DNA of 9,494 nucleotides from Actinobacteria bacterium UBA5182 (GTDB taxonomy: Bacteria; Actinomycetota; UBA4738). The stretch is taken from positions 489 to 9,982 of the forward strand of contig DHWM01000113.1 of the NCBI GenBank assembly GCA_002413185.1, in the 5' to 3' direction. The notes under the pieces are model-generated. The model searched no databases, was not told where the DNA came from, and saw only the letters and a list, made by a program, of their open reading frames with translations. Below are positions 1 to 6,723 of this stretch, in pieces. Positions within the stretch are counted from its first letter, which is position 1, and the number at the start of each line of letters is the position of its first letter. A program made the translations under genes and the position numbers.

Positions 1-1026
1 CGGGACTTCACCACCGCCGAGATCAACCTGGCCACGCAAGCCCATCGCCAGGCGGGGAGCTCGTTCAAGCCGTTCACCCTGACCTCGGCCATGGAGCAGA
101 AGATCAACCCGAAGTCGACGTGGAACGGCCCTCCGCAGATCACCATCCCGGATCCTCGGTGCTTCACCAACGGCCAGCCGTGGAAGGTGGCGAACTACGC
201 CGACGAATCGGCCGGCACGATGACCCTCCTCGACGCCACCGCCCACTCCGTCAACACCATCTTCGCCCAGCTCGTGGTGCAGGTGGGACCCGACACGGTG
301 GTGGACGTGGCGCATCGGATGGGCATCCAGTCGCCGCTGCACGCGTACTGTTCGATCACACTGGGCAGCCAGTTGGTCACCCCGCTCGAGATGGCCGACG
401 CCTACGCCACGCTGGCCGCGCGCGGGGTGCATCACGACACGCTGGCCTACACCAGCGTCAGCAACTCCTCCGGACAGGTCCTGGACAAGCCCAGCACCGC
501 CGGCGACCAGGCCATCGCCCAGAACGACGCCGACCTGGTGACGTTCGCGCTGCAGGGAGTGATCCAGAAGGGGACGGGCACGGTGGCGAACATCGGCCGA
601 CCCGCCGCCGGCAAGACCGGGACGGCCCAGGATTATGTCGACGCATGGTTCTGTGGGTACACGCCGCAGCTCGCCACCTGCGTTTGGATGGGATACCCCA
701 AGGCCGAGAAGACGATGGAGAGCGTCGAAGGCTTCACCCACGTGTTCGGGGGATCGCTGCCCGCCGAGATCTGGCACGACTTCATGCAGACGGCCCTGCA
801 GAACGTCCCGTCGGCGGACTTCGCCACACCGAGCTTCACCGGCTACGACCAGAACCCCAGCGGGGTCACCCCGTCGCCCTCGCCCACACCTTCACCTTCG
901 CCTTCGCCCACCCTGGAGACGACCCCGCCGACCACGCCTCCGACGACCACCCCGCCTCCCACGACGAGCCCACCTCCTACCACGACCCCCTCACCGACGA
1001 CGTCACCTCCTCCACCGACGCCGTAG
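1..1026 (+). CDS. Class A penicillin-binding protein, C-terminal transpeptidase domain (5' partial)
   Basis: The reading frame is open from the first base, so the N-terminal part, including the expected glycosyltransferase domain, lies outside the window. The 341 visible residues carry all three active-site motifs of the serine transpeptidase fold. SxxK is in GSSFKPF, with the acyl-enzyme Ser at visible residue 20 and Lys at 23. SxN is SVN at 83-85, and KTGTA is at 205-209. The NLATQAHRQAGSSFKPF context is typical of class A (bifunctional) PBPs rather than class B. The enzyme cross-links peptidoglycan stem peptides outside the membrane. The transpeptidase core ends near residue 280 and is followed by a Pro/Thr/Ser tail, as in mycobacterial PonA1-like proteins. 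The ATG at 91 lies downstream of the catalytic Ser, so it cannot be the true start. The gene converges on the histidine kinase at 1216, and the 189-base gap between them shows only 4-bp hairpins and no convincing terminator. Confidence 0.95.
   Translation, partial: RDFTTAEINLATQAHRQAGSSFKPFTLTSAMEQKINPKSTWNGPPQITIPDPRCFTNGQPWKVANYADESAGTMTLLDATAHSVNTIFAQLVVQVGPDTVVDVAHRMGIQSPLHAYCSITLGSQLVTPLEMADAYATLAARGVHHDTLAYTSVSNSSGQVLDKPSTAGDQAIAQNDADLVTFALQGVIQKGTGTVANIGRPAAGKTGTAQDYVDAWFCGYTPQLATCVWMGYPKAEKTMESVEGFTHVFGGSLPAEIWHDFMQTALQNVPSADFATPSFTGYDQNPSGVTPSPSPTPSPSPSPTLETTPPTTPPTTTPPPTTSPPPTTTPSPTTSPPPPTP
868..1023 (+). repeat. Pro/Thr/Ser low-complexity tail of the PBP
   Basis: Residues 290-341 of the visible PBP are almost entirely Pro, Thr and Ser. 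They begin with (SP)n-type units such as PSPSPTPSPSPSP and pass into TTPP/PPTT-type units. At DNA level this is an imprecise tandem array of short cct/ccg/acc-type units, prone to length change by slippage. Such tails are known on actinobacterial class A PBPs. They are extracytoplasmic, disordered and possible O-mannosylation targets. The link to the mannosyltransferases in this window is speculation. Confidence 0.85.
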
Positions 1027-1215
1027 CAGGGTCATCGTGGATCCGCATATCCCAGCGGCTCTTGAACTGTCCGATATGGCAATCCGGGACCGGGCAGCCC
1101 GTGGCATTCGCACCCTGCGGTCTCGGGTCGACGGATAGCCTCCGGGCCTTCTCTTGGTCCCGAGCTTCGATTTCGGAATCCGCCGATGGGCCGGTAGCGC
1201 CTGCGGCGAAGATCC

Positions 1216-3264
1216 TCACGACGTGGCGGGGATTCGCCCGACCACGGTGGTCCCGCGGCCGGGCTCGCTCCGAACCTCGACCGTGCCGCCGATGGCGGCC
1301 AGGCGGTCGGTCATGCCCTGCAGACCGGTCCCGAACGATGTGGCGCCCCGGTCGAACCCACGGCCGTCGTCGTCCACGGTGAACGTGAGCCGGCCGTCTT
1401 CCGTGAACAACCGCACCGTGGCGCGCGACGCCTGGGCATACTTGGCCACGTTCTGCAGCGCCTCCAGGCAGCAGAAGTACACTGCCGCCTCAAGCTCCTG
1501 CGAGTAGCGCCCGACGCCGTCGGCCTCGACCTCGACCGGGATCGGAGACCGCCGGGCCTGCGACCGGAGGGCCTCCGGCAGCCCGCGGTCGGCCAGCAGT
1601 GGCGGAAAGATCCCCCGGGCAAGTTCGCGCAGCGTCTCCAGGGCCTCGGCCGTCTCGCCCTGGAGCTGCGACAGCATCTCCTTGGCCTTCGCGGGATTCG
1701 ATTCCACCAGATTCTCGATCAGCCGTTGCTTCAGAGTCACGGCCACGATCTGCTGCTGCGCTCCGTCGTGGAGGTTTCGCTCCAGCTTGCGGCGCTCTTG
1801 GTCCTGGGCAGCCACCAGCCGCTGGCGGGAGGCCCGAAGCTCCTCGATCAACCGGACGTTCCGGAGCACCAGCCCCGCCTGGGAGGCCAGGTCTCTGATC
1901 AGCTTCTCCTGTACGGGAGTGAGCGGCTCGTTGGGAGGCATCTTCACGCTGAGGGCGCCCAGGAGCTCCCCTTGATCAAGGACCGGGAAGGCCTGGTCGC
2001 CTTCCGAGAACGCAGGAAGCTCCTCGCCAACCACCGGGAGCTCCTCCGGCGGCCCCTCTTCAGCCGGCCAGGACGCGGCCATCCGCAGGCGATCCCCCAC
2101 CCGCAGCCACACGCGGGCGTCGGTGGCCCCGGTACCGGCGGCCAGGATCTGAGCCATCCTGGGAAGGACGTCGTCCGTCGAGTACGTGGCGGTCATCCGT
2201 TCGGCGAACTCCGACAGCACCTGATACGGCGTGGCCCGCTTGCCGTACACCACGCGGTTGGCGAAGCCGCGGGCCCGCTCCCGAACCGGCTGGAACGCCA
2301 CCGCCATCACCACCGCCGCCACGATCGTCAGCGGGCGGCTGGAGCGCGATCCGATGGCGGTTCCGATGCCGACCACGATGGCCACGTACACGATGGTGAA
2401 GAAGGCAGCCAGCACGGCATAGACCACGGTCTTGTTGATGACGACGTCGATGTCGTACAGGCGGTACTTGAGGATGGCGACGGTCGCGGCGATCGGGAGC
2501 ATGGGCACGGCGATGAGGGCGAAGGCTGTGCTGCCGGTGACGATGGGTGTGCTGGCGAACAGGCCGATCAACATGAGGATGCCGCCGAAGGCGAACCACC
2601 GGATCTGCTCGCGTCCCTCCCCCCGTGCCCTCCGGAGCCGGACCACCAGCGAAGCAGCGGACAGGAAGCCGCAGAGGAAGATCAGCACCACCGCGACCTC
2701 CTGGATGGTGATGGCCAGCCGGAAGGCCTGGGGCAGGCTCGGCGGGGGCTCGTCTGAATATAGGAGCTTCGGACCTCGTAGCGGCCAGCCCGCGACGGCC
2801 GCCGGGACGGACGCGAGGGCGATGCTGATGGCTCCGACCCAGGCCACGGGACGCCATCGCCGGGACGGCAGCCGGCCGTCGGGGAAGAGCAGGAGCACGA
2901 ATACCAGGAGGAGGCCGGAGGCCGGGGTCCATGACCACACCTTGAGCCAGGATCCGACCGCGGCGCCGGGGACCGAGCCCGGGTTGGTAGTCAGTCCGTA
3001 GTTGGCGACTCCGTCGGCCACCGCGTTGAGGGAGAGCACGACGGCCACCGAGACGAACATCCATCCGATCGGGTTCCCGGGACGGCGGGACGCGAGCAGG
3101 GCGCCCAGAAGGCCGAAGGCGACGCTCGCCACTAGGGCGAAGACCCCGCTGTACGAGACGATCGACGAACCGTTCTTCACGGTGAAGACGAGGCCTGCGC
3201 CGGACAGGGCGACGGAGAGCAGCGCGATGGACCATGCCAGGCGGCCGGCCGATCGATTCGTCAT
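1216..3264 (-). CDS. Membrane sensor histidine kinase, multi-TM + GAF + HisKA_3 + HATPase
   Basis: This 682-residue kinase has an N-terminal membrane module of about ten hydrophobic segments between residues 9 and 325, with a conserved-looking ASRRPGNPIGW loop and an LLLFPDGRLPSRRWRPVAW stretch. A GAF-like domain spans roughly 345-470 and a helical linker runs about 470-490. The HisKA_3 dimerisation domain has phospho-acceptor His499 in RNLHDGAQQQ. The HATPase domain has an N box (EALQNVAKYA, Asn605), a G1 box (DDDGRGFD, 631-638) and a G2 box (GTGLQGM, 645-651). All residues needed for autophosphorylation are present, so it looks functional. HisKA_3 kinases normally phosphorylate NarL/LuxR-type regulators. 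None follows this gene, and the only one in the window is at 6026-6670. The ATG start is supported by an AAGGAG ribosome site 8 bases upstream. The signal is unknown. The 470-base upstream gap suggests its own promoter. Confidence 0.93.
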   Translation of the reverse strand: MTNRSAGRLAWSIALLSVALSGAGLVFTVKNGSSIVSYSGVFALVASVAFGLLGALLASRRPGNPIGWMFVSVAVVLSLNAVADGVANYGLTTNPGSVPGAAVGSWLKVWSWTPASGLLLVFVLLLFPDGRLPSRRWRPVAWVGAISIALASVPAAVAGWPLRGPKLLYSDEPPPSLPQAFRLAITIQEVAVVLIFLCGFLSAASLVVRLRRARGEGREQIRWFAFGGILMLIGLFASTPIVTGSTAFALIAVPMLPIAATVAILKYRLYDIDVVINKTVVYAVLAAFFTIVYVAIVVGIGTAIGSRSSRPLTIVAAVVMAVAFQPVRERARGFANRVVYGKRATPYQVLSEFAERMTATYSTDDVLPRMAQILAAGTGATDARVWLRVGDRLRMAASWPAEEGPPEELPVVGEELPAFSEGDQAFPVLDQGELLGALSVKMPPNEPLTPVQEKLIRDLASQAGLVLRNVRLIEELRASRQRLVAAQDQERRKLERNLHDGAQQQIVAVTLKQRLIENLVESNPAKAKEMLSQLQGETAEALETLRELARGIFPPLLADRGLPEALRSQARRSPIPVEVEADGVGRYSQELEAAVYFCCLEALQNVAKYAQASRATVRLFTEDGRLTFTVDDDGRGFDRGATSFGTGLQGMTDRLAAIGGTVEVRSEPGRGTTVVGRIPATS

Positions 3265-3272
3265 GCAGTTCG

Positions 3273-3278
3273 CTCCTT
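3273..3278 (-). promoter_or_regulatory. Ribosome binding site of the GAF histidine kinase
   Basis: AAGGAG on the minus strand lies 8 bases before the ATG at 3264-3262. It is the clearest Shine-Dalgarno site in the window and fixes the kinase start. Confidence 0.85.
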
Positions 3279-3452
3279 CAAGACCTTGACCGATTGTGAG
3301 CCTGTGTGACTCCTCGGCGAAAGGATGCTGGCCGAACAGGACCAGGTGGCTGCCACCCCCCCGATCCCACGTCTTATCGGTCCGCAGGCAGGATCGTGAA
3401 TGGCCCGCTGGGCGGCCTGTTCTGAGCGGGCTGCGACGGTAAGCCGCCGCCG

Positions 3453-3612
3453 GTCGGCGAGTCGCTCGCCGAGCGGGTCACGTCTGCGAAAAAGGACTGT
3501 GACCGTCTTGCGCACCTCGCAGCGACTTGACGTGGGCGCGAGCTGGGCGCCGCAGACGCCGCAGAAGCGGAAGCCGTGGGTTCAGGTGGCCGCAGGCTCG
3601 GCAGGTAAGCAC
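3453..3612 (-). pseudogene. Decayed N-terminus of a zinc-ribbon class III adenylate/guanylate cyclase
   Basis: Read across frames on the minus strand, this segment reproduces the start of the actinobacterial zinc-ribbon cyclases. GTG at 3612-3610 opens LTCRACGHLNPR. After a frame change at 3573 comes FRFCGVCGAQLAP, which completes the CxxC...CxxC zinc ribbon, and then VRKTVTVLF, the first beta strand of the cyclase domain. At the five-T run 3493-3489 the frame shifts again to FADVT, whose Asp is the usual first metal-binding residue. LGERLAD (3473-3453) then appears in the VRKTVTVLF frame, so the short stretch normally separating these motifs is missing. Nothing recognisable follows, and the rest of the cyclase and any ATPase/TPR regions are absent. 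At least two frame changes plus truncation mean no functional protein. Intact relatives make cAMP or cGMP. The identification rests on motif order and is strong for the ribbon-plus-VTVLFADVT combination. Confidence 0.75.
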
Positions 3613-3734
3613 GGTACAACAGTAATGCTGCTCCCGGCGGCTGCTCTGCCTCGGGTACGGCGCGAGCGCTGGTTGACGTTGATTCGTAGTTCTCGGCGCG
3701 GCGCAGGCCCTTACATCAGCGGTCTCATTAGGTT

Positions 3735-4322
3735 CTACAGGGGGGTCAATCGGGAGCTGTCGCCGTCGGCGTCCGAGGTCGCTGGCGCGACTGCCGGCAG
3801 GATCTCGAACGGCAGGGTGGCCGTCACGGTGGTTCCCGATCCCGGGTTGCTCCTGACCGTCAAGGTCCCTCCGGCCAGCTCGGCTCGCTCGCGCATCGAG
3901 GCCAGCCCCACCTTTCCATCCCGCAGGAACGCCCGGGCGTCGGTGGGGTCGAACCCCTCGCCGTCGTCCACCACCTCGGCGGTGAGCGTTCCCGCCGACG
4001 CCTCGATCCGCACGGTCACCCGGGACGCCTTGGCGTGCTTGCCCACGTTCGACAGCGCCTCCTGGACCACCCGGTACGCCAGCGTTTCCACGTCGCTGGG
4101 GAGCGCCGCGTTCGGGCCCGCCACCACCGACACCGGGATGCCCAGCTCTCGTTGGTGCCTGGCGCACATCTCCCGGACGCCCGGCACCAGGCCGCGCTCC
4201 TCGAGCACCGGCGGGCGGAGGTCGCTCATCACTCGGCGGAGGTTGATGGCCTCCTGCCCCAACTCGTCGCAGATGATGTGCAGGGTCTCCGCGGCCCCCT
4301 TCACATCGCCGGAGTCGATCAT
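3735..4322 (-). CDS. Split PAS histidine kinase, C-terminal part (second DHp helix + HATPase)
   Basis: This is the continuation of the kinase encoded at 4322-5920, but in a different frame. The frame is already homologous upstream of the ATG given here (LEAIKLM reads in it), so the ATG at 4322-4320 is only the first start after the break. The 195 residues carry the second DHp helix (ending in SDLRPPVLEERGL), the N box EALSNVGKHA, the G1 box VDDGEGFD and the G2 box GKVGLASM. A short acidic tail (SDADGDSS) ends the protein. In a repaired 728-residue protein these are Asn625, Asp652-Phe657 and Gly672-Met676. On its own this piece has an ATP-binding domain but no phospho-acceptor His. Its ATG overlaps the TGA that ends the upstream part, and a GGAGG lies 11 bases before it, so separate translation by coupling is possible. 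Confidence 0.85.
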   Translation of the reverse strand: MIDSGDVKGAAETLHIICDELGQEAINLRRVMSDLRPPVLEERGLVPGVREMCARHQRELGIPVSVVAGPNAALPSDVETLAYRVVQEALSNVGKHAKASRVTVRIEASAGTLTAEVVDDGEGFDPTDARAFLRDGKVGLASMRERAELAGGTLTVRSNPGSGTTVTATLPFEILPAVAPATSDADGDSSRLTPL

Positions 4323-5920
4323 CAGCTTGATCGCCTCCAGGACAGCGCCGCGGCGGAGATGCCCTGGATCGGACCATCGTGGAGGTCCCTGGCGATGCGG
4401 TTGCGTTCGGCCTCGATCGCCGAGTTCGACCGCTTCAACAGCCGTGTCCGGTCCTCGTCGCGATCCTGGAGGAACTGGAACAGCGTTCGAATGGTCTGTT
4501 CGGCTACCTTGCTCGCGGTGACGTCGCGGATCAACAGCAGGGTCCCCGGCGGTGCCGAGGAGATGACGGAGGAACGGGCTTCCAGGTGGGTGACCCCGCG
4601 ATCGGTCTCGATGGTCGCCTCGCCGGTCTCGGGAAGCGTGGACAGCGACGAACCTCCCGGCGAATGCTCCACCATGGCGCCCCACGTCCGGCCGAGGATC
4701 TCCTCCAGGGGCAGCCGCACCATCGTGCAGAAGGCGTCGTTTGCCCGCACGACCATCAGGTTCGCGTCCAGTTCGACCACGCCGTCCACGGCGGCGTCCA
4801 GGAGCAACCGGTGCCTGGCTTCCGAGGCCGACACGATCTCCGAGGCTGCTCGCACCGACGCGAGCGCGCTCTCCTTCACCTGGAGTGCCTCCTCGAAGGC
4901 GCGCGCCGCCCGGACGGTCTCGGCCTGGTTCAGGACGGTTCGAAGCCCGACCGTCCCGAACACAAGGACCGACAGCGTCACGCCCTCCACCGGGCTGAGC
5001 CTGATCCCGGGCGAGATCAGGACGACGGTCAGCGTCCCGCAGGCCCCGCACAGCGAGAGCGCCAGCAATCCGGGTCGGACGCCCCACGTCGCCCGGGGTT
5101 GGCGGGCTTGGCCGGCGTTCAGCCGCGGCTCGACCGTCAGGATCGCCGCCACTCCCAGGGCGGCCAGGGCCGCCGCGATCTGCGCGGCGGGAGCCACCGC
5201 GGAGCCTTCGCCGAACTGCCGAGCTTGTTCCATGGCGATGGCAGCAACGCCGACCAGGCCGGCCGAGAGGAACATCCCGACGTGGACCCTGGTGGGGCAC
5301 CAGATCACCAGCACACTCCAGCCCGCCATCAACAGCAGCGCCGAGGCGGCGATGGTGGCGGTGGAGATGAGGTTCCACCCCGACCCCGACCACATCGGGC
5401 CCTTGTGGAGCAGCAGGAACGCCGCCCCACCGATGACCACGGCCACCACGGCGACGTCGGACAGGAGCTGGCCCCGGCGGCCTCGTACATGATCGAAGAA
5501 GTCGATGACCAGGGCGCCCAGGAGCATCAGCACCAACAGGCTCATGGTCCCGGTCAGGACCTCGCGGGACTGGGCTTGGGCGTTCATCGCGCCGGTCGTC
5601 CATCCGGCCAGCTGCAGCAGGACCGGGGCGAGCGACGCCCAGGCGAGCCACCGGGTGCCTCGCCACACCTCCGGCTGTCGGGCCAGGAAGGAGAACACCA
5701 CCGCCGCCGTCACCGAGCCGAACAGCAGCGCGCCCGACCCGGCCACCCGAAGCGACACCTCGTGCTGGAAGGCCACCGCGCTCAGGGCCAGCATCACCAC
5801 GATGGCCACCCCCGTGCCGAGCAGGAAGATCAGGGGGCGTTCGTGCGGCCAGAACAGGCGGCGCGAGGCTGTCTGGGGCGCGCCGAGGCGGGCTCCTGGC
5901 GGGACGGTCGAGGACTGCAT
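4322..5920 (-). CDS. Split PAS histidine kinase, N-terminal part (multi-TM + PAS + first DHp helix)
   Basis: This 532-residue product begins with about ten hydrophobic segments between residues 29 and 330. A helical, probably coiled-coil linker (about 332-368) follows, then a PAS domain (about 368-470, starting ARHRLLLDAAVDGVVELD and ending LLLIRDVTASK). A second linker leads to the first HisKA_3 helix with phospho-acceptor His514 in RDLHDGPIQG. The true reading then breaks: after SAAALS the frame gives WRRSS and stops, while the neighbouring frame continues with LEAIKLM. Adding one base restores an uninterrupted 728-residue kinase, so this is one gene with a one-base deletion. The kinase sits 105 bases downstream of a NarL-type regulator, its likely partner. 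No Shine-Dalgarno precedes the ATG at 5920 and no alternative Met lies before the first TM segment, so initiation may be weak or leaderless. The PAS ligand is unknown. Confidence 0.9.
   Translation of the reverse strand: MQSSTVPPGARLGAPQTASRRLFWPHERPLIFLLGTGVAIVVMLALSAVAFQHEVSLRVAGSGALLFGSVTAAVVFSFLARQPEVWRGTRWLAWASLAPVLLQLAGWTTGAMNAQAQSREVLTGTMSLLVLMLLGALVIDFFDHVRGRRGQLLSDVAVVAVVIGGAAFLLLHKGPMWSGSGWNLISTATIAASALLLMAGWSVLVIWCPTRVHVGMFLSAGLVGVAAIAMEQARQFGEGSAVAPAAQIAAALAALGVAAILTVEPRLNAGQARQPRATWGVRPGLLALSLCGACGTLTVVLISPGIRLSPVEGVTLSVLVFGTVGLRTVLNQAETVRAARAFEEALQVKESALASVRAASEIVSASEARHRLLLDAAVDGVVELDANLMVVRANDAFCTMVRLPLEEILGRTWGAMVEHSPGGSSLSTLPETGEATIETDRGVTHLEARSSVISSAPPGTLLLIRDVTASKVAEQTIRTLFQFLQDRDEDRTRLLKRSNSAIEAERNRIARDLHDGPIQGISAAALSWRRSS
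4334..4342 (-). other. Frameshift junction in the PAS histidine kinase
   Basis: The minus strand reads GCGCTGTCCTGGAGGCG. With one additional C after TCC it would read A-L-S-L-E-A and continue in the kinase frame. The loss falls in a short C run (plus-strand GG at 4340-4341, expected GGG). No slippery heptamer of the programmed -1 type is present. Confidence 0.85.
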
Positions 5921-5922
5921 CG

Positions 5923-5928
5923 TTCTAG
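5923..5928. repeat. TTCTAG, one of three copies around the response regulator gene
   Basis: TTCTAG occurs at 5923-5928, 6004-6009 and 6719-6724, all in the same orientation and all in non-coding gaps. By eye these are the only TTCTAG copies in the window, and CTAG itself occurs only twice elsewhere (inside kinase and GT87 coding sequence). On the minus strand each reads CTAGAA-N-G (CTAGAACG, CTAGAAAG, CTAGAATG). The role is unknown. A regulator site is possible, and so is chance. Confidence 0.35.
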
Positions 5929-5947
5929 GTATCGGTCGTCTCGGGGA

Positions 5948-5960
5948 CGGCTGTTAGCCG
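5948..5960. other. Small hairpin in the regulator-kinase gap
   Basis: CGGCT-GTT-AGCCG is a perfect 5-bp stem with a 3-base loop, about 28 bases before the kinase ATG on the minus strand. There is no T tract after it, so it is not a standard terminator. It could affect the kinase leader, or be a palindromic protein site. Confidence 0.3.
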
Positions 5961-6025
5961 ACTCGTTCGTGAATGTCCGAAAAGAGCCGGGGGTTGGCCG
6001 ACTTTCTAGTGCGTCGCGAGGAGCG

Positions 6026-6670
6026 TCACTCGATGAGGTGCCGCCTGAGCGCCTCGGCCACGGCCGCGGTTCGATCCGACGCCCCCAGCTTCTCGAAGAT
6101 GTGCTCGAGGTGGGTCTTCACCGTGTCGGGAGAGATGAACAGCTGATCGGCGATGTCCTTGTTGGTGTGGCCGAATGCCAGCAACTGGAGGACTTCGACC
6201 TCCCGGGCCGTCAGGGTCTCGGCCTTGCGGTCGCGCTCCTTGGCCTGGGAGAGCTCGTCGGCGAGGGCCACCACCAGTTGGGGGTCGATGACCATGTTGC
6301 CGCCGGAGACCAGCCGGACGGTCTGGATGAGGTGCTCGGCGTCGCGGGCCTTCAGGACGTAGCCGCGGGCACCGGCCCGGACGGCCTCCACCACGAACTG
6401 ACGGTCGTCGTAGGCGGTGAGCATGATGACCCCCACCGATGGGTGACGCTCCTTGATCCGTCGGGCCGCTTCGAGCCCGTCCATCTCCGGCATCCGGATG
6501 TCCAGGAGCACGATGTCGGGTTCGCCGACGCCGTTGCCCATCATCCGAAGAACCTCGGCCCCGTTTGAGGCTTCGCCCACCACCTGGATGTCGCCGTCCA
6601 TCTCGAGATAGTGGCGGAGGCCCTGCCGGACCAGCGGGTGGTCGTCGGCAATGAGCACTTTGATCGCCAT
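6026..6670 (-). CDS. NarL/LuxR-family response regulator
   Basis: With the start chosen here the protein has 214 residues, a normal length for the family. The receiver domain occupies about 1-120: the acidic pair is in VLIADDHP, the phospho-acceptor is Asp57 in VLLDIRMPEMDG, the switch Thr is in VIMLTAYDD, and Lys107 is in GYVLKARD. A linker leads to a LuxR-type HTH (about 150-214): LTAREVEVLQLLAFG, then HTNKDIADQLFIS and the recognition helix PDTVKTHLEHIFEKLG. Three in-frame ATGs lie at 6682, 6676 and 6670. Only the last has a ribosome site (GGAG, 6 bases away) and it gives the typical MAIKVLIADDHP start. It should be phosphorylated by a HisKA_3 kinase, most simply the one encoded 105 bases downstream, and bind DNA as a dimer. 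It transcribes in the same direction as the mannosyltransferase genes upstream, separated by a 118-base gap. Confidence 0.95.
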   Translation of the reverse strand: MAIKVLIADDHPLVRQGLRHYLEMDGDIQVVGEASNGAEVLRMMGNGVGEPDIVLLDIRMPEMDGLEAARRIKERHPSVGVIMLTAYDDRQFVVEAVRAGARGYVLKARDAEHLIQTVRLVSGGNMVIDPQLVVALADELSQAKERDRKAETLTAREVEVLQLLAFGHTNKDIADQLFISPDTVKTHLEHIFEKLGASDRTAAVAEALRRHLIE

Positions 6671-6676
6671 ACCCAT

Positions 6677-6680
6677 CTCC
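6677..6680 (-). promoter_or_regulatory. Ribosome binding site deciding the response regulator start
   Basis: GGAG on the minus strand is followed by ATGGGT and then the ATG at 6670-6668. The two ATGs further upstream (6682 and 6676) have no comparable site, so this site favours the third. Confidence 0.65.
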
Positions 6681-6700
6681 ATCGGCTGATCGGGCCCATA

Positions 6701-6714
6701 CCTGAAGCCTCAGG
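6701..6714. other. Hairpin in the response regulator leader
   Basis: CCTGA-AGCC-TCAGG gives a 5-bp stem with a 4-base loop, between the candidate -10 box (6718-6723) and the ribosome site (6677-6680). It could be a leader structure or an operator half-site pair. It is too short to assign a function. Confidence 0.25.
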
Positions 6715-6717
6715 AGC

Positions 6718-6723
6718 ATTCTA
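6718..6723 (-). promoter_or_regulatory. Candidate -10 box for the response regulator
   Basis: TAGAAT on the minus strand matches the TANNNT core of a sigma-70-type -10 element and would give a leader of about 40 bases. No good -35 (TTGACA-like) stands 16-18 bases upstream, so the call is weak. It overlaps one of the three TTCTAG copies. Confidence 0.25.

Larger units (their letters stand above)
3265..3734. other. 470-base gap between the two histidine kinases
   Basis: The gap holds the leader and ribosome site of the downstream kinase (3265 to about 3300), the cyclase remnant (3453-3612), and about 120 bases after the split-kinase stop (3613-3734) in which I see no gene and no strong terminator. 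The stretch 3301-3452 shows no recognisable coding similarity in any frame. It may hold the promoter for the downstream kinase, but I could not identify good -35/-10 boxes. Confidence 0.6.

Noticed and set aside
1090..1125. tRNA T-arm-like sequence (minus strand GGGTGCGAATGCC)
   Set aside because: No matching acceptor stem, D arm or anticodon arm can be built around it.
1027..1215. Bidirectional terminator between the convergent PBP and GAF kinase genes
   Set aside because: Only 4-bp stems (for example CGGG-CAG-CCCG and CGCC-TGC-GGCG) without T tracts are present, which is too weak to call.
120..1382. 420-codon plus-strand frame overlapping the PBP
   Set aside because: It is an Arg/Pro/Gly-rich shadow of the PBP frame, whose active-site motifs are clear. 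It also runs on antisense to the GAF kinase.
2060..3235. 391-codon minus-strand frame inside the GAF kinase
   Set aside because: It is an out-of-frame shadow full of Arg/Pro, while the kinase frame has membrane segments and GAF residues here.
3261..3515. 84-codon minus-strand frame between the kinases as a separate gene
   Set aside because: Its first part (RKTVTVLF, LGERLAD) is one frame of the cyclase remnant, and the rest has no similarity I can see and reads into the kinase start.
4334..4342. Programmed ribosomal frameshift at the kinase break
   Set aside because: There is no slippery heptamer and no obvious downstream structure. A single-base loss in a C run is simpler.
4379..6568. 729-codon plus-strand frame
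   Set aside because: It is antisense to the PAS kinase and the response regulator. Its composition (His/Asp/Gly/Arg-rich) is typical of a GC-rich shadow, with no domain marks.
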